Shown one piece after another: positions 14,356-17,003 of a stretch of 17,003 nucleotides of DNA. Within the stretch, counting starts at the first letter, position 1, and each line of letters begins with the position of its first letter. A program made the position numbers and the translations under genes. Source of the DNA: Clostridiaceae bacterium (GTDB lineage Bacteria > Bacillota > Clostridia > Acetivibrionales > DUMC01); assembly GCA_012512865.1 (NCBI GenBank), contig JAAZDH010000064.1, positions 1 to 17,003 of the forward strand, given 5' to 3'. The notes under the pieces were generated by a model. It saw only the letters and a list, made by a program, of their open reading frames with translations, made no database searches and was not told the origin of the DNA.

Positions 14356-15378
14356 TTACAAGCAGATTCCCCCCGGCGTAAACCGGCAAGGTTCCCAGCC
14401 CTTTTCCCCCAGCGTGAAAAGTTCCTTGAACCCGATATATTTCAGCATTTTTGCCGTTTCCGGGAAAAAGGCGGCAACATGGGAAGGCTGGTGGGCATCT
14501 GAGCTTAAAACAATTGGTATATTAAGCTTAAGGCATTTTTCCAGTATCCAGGGGCTTGGGTAGGTGGTATCAAAATATTTCCTTGCCATCCCGCCGGTGT
14601 TGACTTCAAGGATCAAGCCGCTCCTGGAAATCAGCGATAACGTATTGTCAACAATATCCCTGTACCATTTTTCGCCTTCTGAAAACAAGAGGGAGCCCTT
14701 GTTATTTTTCTTAATTAAATCCAGGTGGCCCAATATATCGAAGCCGCCAATCCCAATCATTTCCTGTAAAACCATGTAGTATTCCTCAACGGCTTTCCTG
14801 GTATTATTCCCGAAATAAGTTTTTATACCCCGCAGCAAGTCTTCTTCTTGGGAATCAACCGGTACCAGCCGGCCGGGGGAATAACCGCCTATGAAATGAA
14901 CGGAACCTATGGAATAGTCAATCTGCATTTTTCCCTTGCATTCACGCATGTTTGACCCTGAAATTCCAGGTATGTAGTCTATTTCAAGGCCGAGCTTAAT
15001 TCTAATTCCGTCGCTGCCCGTTTTTTCATAATGCTTCTTGAGGTTACTTACAACTTCCAGGTATTCTTTTTGTTTTTCCCCTGTCATGGTCCAACCGGTA
15101 TAAAAAGGCAAAGAAGCATGGCAGGAAAAACCAAGGATTTTTACCCTGCTTTTTATTGCTTCATGGACATAATCAACAGGTTCCCCCTTGCCGTCGCACA
15201 GGCTGCAGTGGGTGTGTAAATTAGCCCAGTACATGGTACAATTATTATCGCTATTATTATTGCCATTACTATTAATATTGCTGTTACTATTGACATTATT
15301 ATTGCTGATGCTGTTACTGGCGCCATCTTTATTGCTGCCGGTGTTGAACAGGTTGGCGCTTGTGAAGTCCTTATCCAT
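14356..15378 (-). CDS. PHP-family phosphatase, histidinol-phosphatase-like, with Asn-rich N-terminus
   Basis: This 340-residue cytoplasmic protein has a PHP metal-dependent phosphoesterase domain from about residue 49. Metal-ligand motifs in order are HTH (His55, His57), His87, Glu132, SVH (His161), GHLD (His218) and SDAH (Asp294, His296). The pattern matches HisJ/HisK-type histidinol-phosphatases, which dephosphorylate L-histidinol phosphate in histidine synthesis, though other PHP phosphatases are possible and no his gene is nearby. Residues 21-46 are an Asn/Ser tract absent from the usual family layout. ATG 15378 has AGGAG, 10 bases upstream, overlapping the glnS stop codon, so the extension is likely translated and coupled to glnS. 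Met49 lacks a ribosome site. The gene is convergent with ligA, only 24 bases apart, with no clear terminator between. Confidence 0.85.
   Translation of the reverse strand: MDKDFTSANLFNTGSNKDGASNSISNNNVNSNSNINSNGNNNSDNNCTMYWANLHTHCSLCDGKGEPVDYVHEAIKSRVKILGFSCHASLPFYTGWTMTGEKQKEYLEVVSNLKKHYEKTGSDGIRIKLGLEIDYIPGISGSNMRECKGKMQIDYSIGSVHFIGGYSPGRLVPVDSQEEDLLRGIKTYFGNNTRKAVEEYYMVLQEMIGIGGFDILGHLDLIKKNNKGSLLFSEGEKWYRDIVDNTLSLISRSGLILEVNTGGMARKYFDTTYPSPWILEKCLKLNIPIVLSSDAHQPSHVAAFFPETAKMLKYIGFKELFTLGEKGWEPCRFTPGGICL
15241..15318 (-). repeat. Triplet-repeat tract encoding the Asn/Ser-rich stretch
   Basis: Nearly every codon here is AAT/AAC or AGT/AGC (with a few GAT, ATT, GTC and GGC), giving 26 residues dominated by Asn and Ser. 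It behaves like a degenerate (AAT)n microsatellite in frame with the PHP gene. On the plus strand it creates a spurious Leu-rich frame. Confidence 0.75.
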
Positions 15379-15385
15379 TTTACCG

Positions 15386-17003
15386 CTACTCCTGTTCCGA
15401 CTTCTGCAGGATTTTCGTCCACGTATCTTTCAAGGTAACTGTCCGGTTGAATACAGGCCGGCCTTCTTTTGAATCCACCGGGTCAACCACAAAATAACCA
15501 AGCCTTAGGAACTGGAAATAATCGCCTTTCCCTGCTTTTGCAAGGGAAGGTTCCAGCTTGCACGAGGTAAGCACTTTCAATGAATCGGGATTGTAATAAT
15601 CCGTGAAGCTTTTCCCTTCCTCGACATCATCAGGATTCGGCACCGTAAATAAACTTTCGTAAAGGCGAACCTCGGCATCAATCGCGTACTCGGCAGAAAC
15701 CCAGTGCAGCGTGCCTTTTACTTTACGCCCGTCGGAAGAGGCTCCTCCTTTTGATTCAGGGTCATAGGTGCAATGTAATTCAAGTATCTCACCGGTATTT
15801 TCATCTTTAACGACCTTTTCGCATTTTATGATATAAGCATATTTAAGCCTGACCTCCCGGCCCGGGGCAAGCCTGAAATACTTCTTGGGCGGCTCTTCCA
15901 TGAAATCATCCCGCTCGATATATATGGTCCTGGTGAACGGGATTTTTCTCGTTCCCATGCCCGGGTCTTCCGGGTTGTTCTCGGCATCAAACCACTCCAC
16001 CTTGCCGGAAGGATAGTTGTCAATAACAACCTTGATAAGCTGCAGGACTGCCATTGCCCTGGGAGCCCTCTTGTTATAATCATCACGTATGCAGTGCTCG
16101 AGAAGGCTTATATCCACTACGCTGTTGGTTTTTGCAACCCCGACCCGGCCGCAGAAATCTCGCATTGCCTCAGGTGTATACCCGCGCCTTCTCAATCCCG
16201 ATATTGTAGGCATTCGAGGATCATCCCAGCCTGATACATAACCTTCTTTTACAAGTGTTAGCAGTTTACGCTTGCTCATTACCGTGTAATTCAGATTTAA
16301 TCGTGCAAATTCAATTTGTTTTGGCCTGGGAGGTTCCAACTCCAATGCCTCCAGGAACCAGTCATAAAGGGGGCGGTGGTCTTCAAATTCCAGCGTGCAA
16401 ATGGAATGGGTTATACCCTCGATGTAGTCAGAAATGGGATGGGCATAATCATACATGGGGTATATGCACCACTTATCCCCAGTCCTGTGGTGGGTAGCCC
16501 TTAATATGCGGTAAATCACCGGGTCCCGCATGTTAAGGTTCGGGGAGGTCATGTCGATTTTTGCCCTGAGAACCCGGGAACCATCTTCAAATTCCCCGTT
16601 TTTCATCCTGATAAACAAATCAAGGTTCTCTTCCACCGTACGGTTCCTGTAAGGGCTGTCTTTGCCCGGATCCGTAAGAGTCCCCCTGTATTCCCGGATT
16701 TTATCGGGGCTAAGATCGCATACATATGCCTTTTCTTTTTTAATCAATTGAATTGCATACTCGTACATCATGTCAAAATAATCTGAAGCATAGTAGAGCC
16801 TGTCTTCCCAGTCGAAACCAAGCCATTTAACATCTTCCATGATAGATTCCACGTACTCGACATCTTCTTTCACCGGGTTTGTATCATCAAACCTCAAGTT
16901 GCAAAGGCCGTTATTTGCCAGCGCAATCCCGATGTTGAGGCATATTGACTTTGCATGTCCTATGTGCAGGTAGCCGTTGGGCTCAGGCGGAAGCCTCGTA
17001 TAA
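15386..17003 (-). CDS. glnS: Glutaminyl-tRNA synthetase, 5' end outside the window
   Basis: This enzyme charges tRNA-Gln with glutamine. The frame is open to the window edge: the visible protein starts TRLPPEPNGYLHIGHAKS with the class I HIGH motif (HIGH near 16965), continues with LRFDDTNPVKEDVEYV, the catalytic loop VMSKR (16282-16268), then the beta-barrel anticodon-binding region to the stop TAG at 15388-15386. About 538 residues are visible, so only the first 15-20 are missing. TTG at 16897 is an internal Leu codon, not a start. GlnRS rather than GluRS is favoured by PPEPNGYLHIGHAKS and the C-terminal beta barrels. It is followed after 7 bases by the PHP gene; the downstream ribosome site overlaps its stop. 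Confidence 0.95.
   Translation of the reverse strand, partial: YTRLPPEPNGYLHIGHAKSICLNIGIALANNGLCNLRFDDTNPVKEDVEYVESIMEDVKWLGFDWEDRLYYASDYFDMMYEYAIQLIKKEKAYVCDLSPDKIREYRGTLTDPGKDSPYRNRTVEENLDLFIRMKNGEFEDGSRVLRAKIDMTSPNLNMRDPVIYRILRATHHRTGDKWCIYPMYDYAHPISDYIEGITHSICTLEFEDHRPLYDWFLEALELEPPRPKQIEFARLNLNYTVMSKRKLLTLVKEGYVSGWDDPRMPTISGLRRRGYTPEAMRDFCGRVGVAKTNSVVDISLLEHCIRDDYNKRAPRAMAVLQLIKVVIDNYPSGKVEWFDAENNPEDPGMGTRKIPFTRTIYIERDDFMEEPPKKYFRLAPGREVRLKYAYIIKCEKVVKDENTGEILELHCTYDPESKGGASSDGRKVKGTLHWVSAEYAIDAEVRLYESLFTVPNPDDVEEGKSFTDYYNPDSLKVLTSCKLEPSLAKAGKGDYFQFLRLGYFVVDPVDSKEGRPVFNRTVTLKDTWTKILQKSEQE

Noticed and set aside
15188..15472. Leu-rich plus-strand frame that looks like a membrane peptide
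   Set aside because: It is the complement of the AAT/AGY triplet tract of the PHP gene and has no start signals.

Overview
The window looks like a chromosomal segment of a low-to-moderate GC anaerobic Firmicute, most likely a Clostridia member. The reasons are strong AAGGAGG-type ribosome binding sites, sigma-A promoters of the TTGACA/TATAAT type, a Bacillota-style LplB/LplC/lipoprotein sugar ABC operon without its own ATPase, a large membrane-anchored AraC regulator, and GlnRS next to a PHP-family phosphatase. Assignments come from reading motifs; no database search was run.

Layout. Positions 1-398 hold no convincing gene: a palindromic element with about 34-bp arms (3-136), a G-quadruplex-type G-tract (234-259) and a short leader. 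399-1146 (+) encodes two half-size TauE/SafE (TSUP) membrane proteins one base apart. 1437-2723 (+) is a canonical GH29 alpha-L-fucosidase. On the minus strand follow a membrane-anchored AraC regulator (5067-2746, own promoter) and, upstream of it, a sugar-import operon running 10286 to 5198: permease LplB-type (frameshifted), permease LplC-type (intact), sugar-binding lipoprotein (interrupted by an in-frame amber codon) and a divergent GH29-like glycosidase with an N-terminal beta-rich domain. 10665-14331 (+) is lysA then ligA. 17003-14356 (-) is glnS (5' end outside the window) then a PHP-family histidinol-phosphatase-like gene, convergent with ligA.

How the genes fit together. The regulator, the importer and two glycosidases without signal peptides form a locus for importing a probably fucosylated saccharide and hydrolysing it in the cytoplasm. 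The importer carries two independent single-base lesions, so as written it cannot make a complete transporter; this is either real decay or sequence error. lysA-ligA and glnS-PHP are housekeeping pairs.

The most interesting object is LigA. Its 667-residue ligase body is preceded by about 126 extra residues that begin with QINLF, a near-perfect bacterial beta sliding-clamp binding motif. The rest of the extension is encoded by two successive in-frame tandem arrays (12 x 15 bp, then 5 x 24 bp). This resembles the PIP-box-plus-disordered-tether architecture of eukaryotic DNA ligase I. The neighbouring PHP protein also has an N-terminal low-complexity extension, encoded by triplet repeats.
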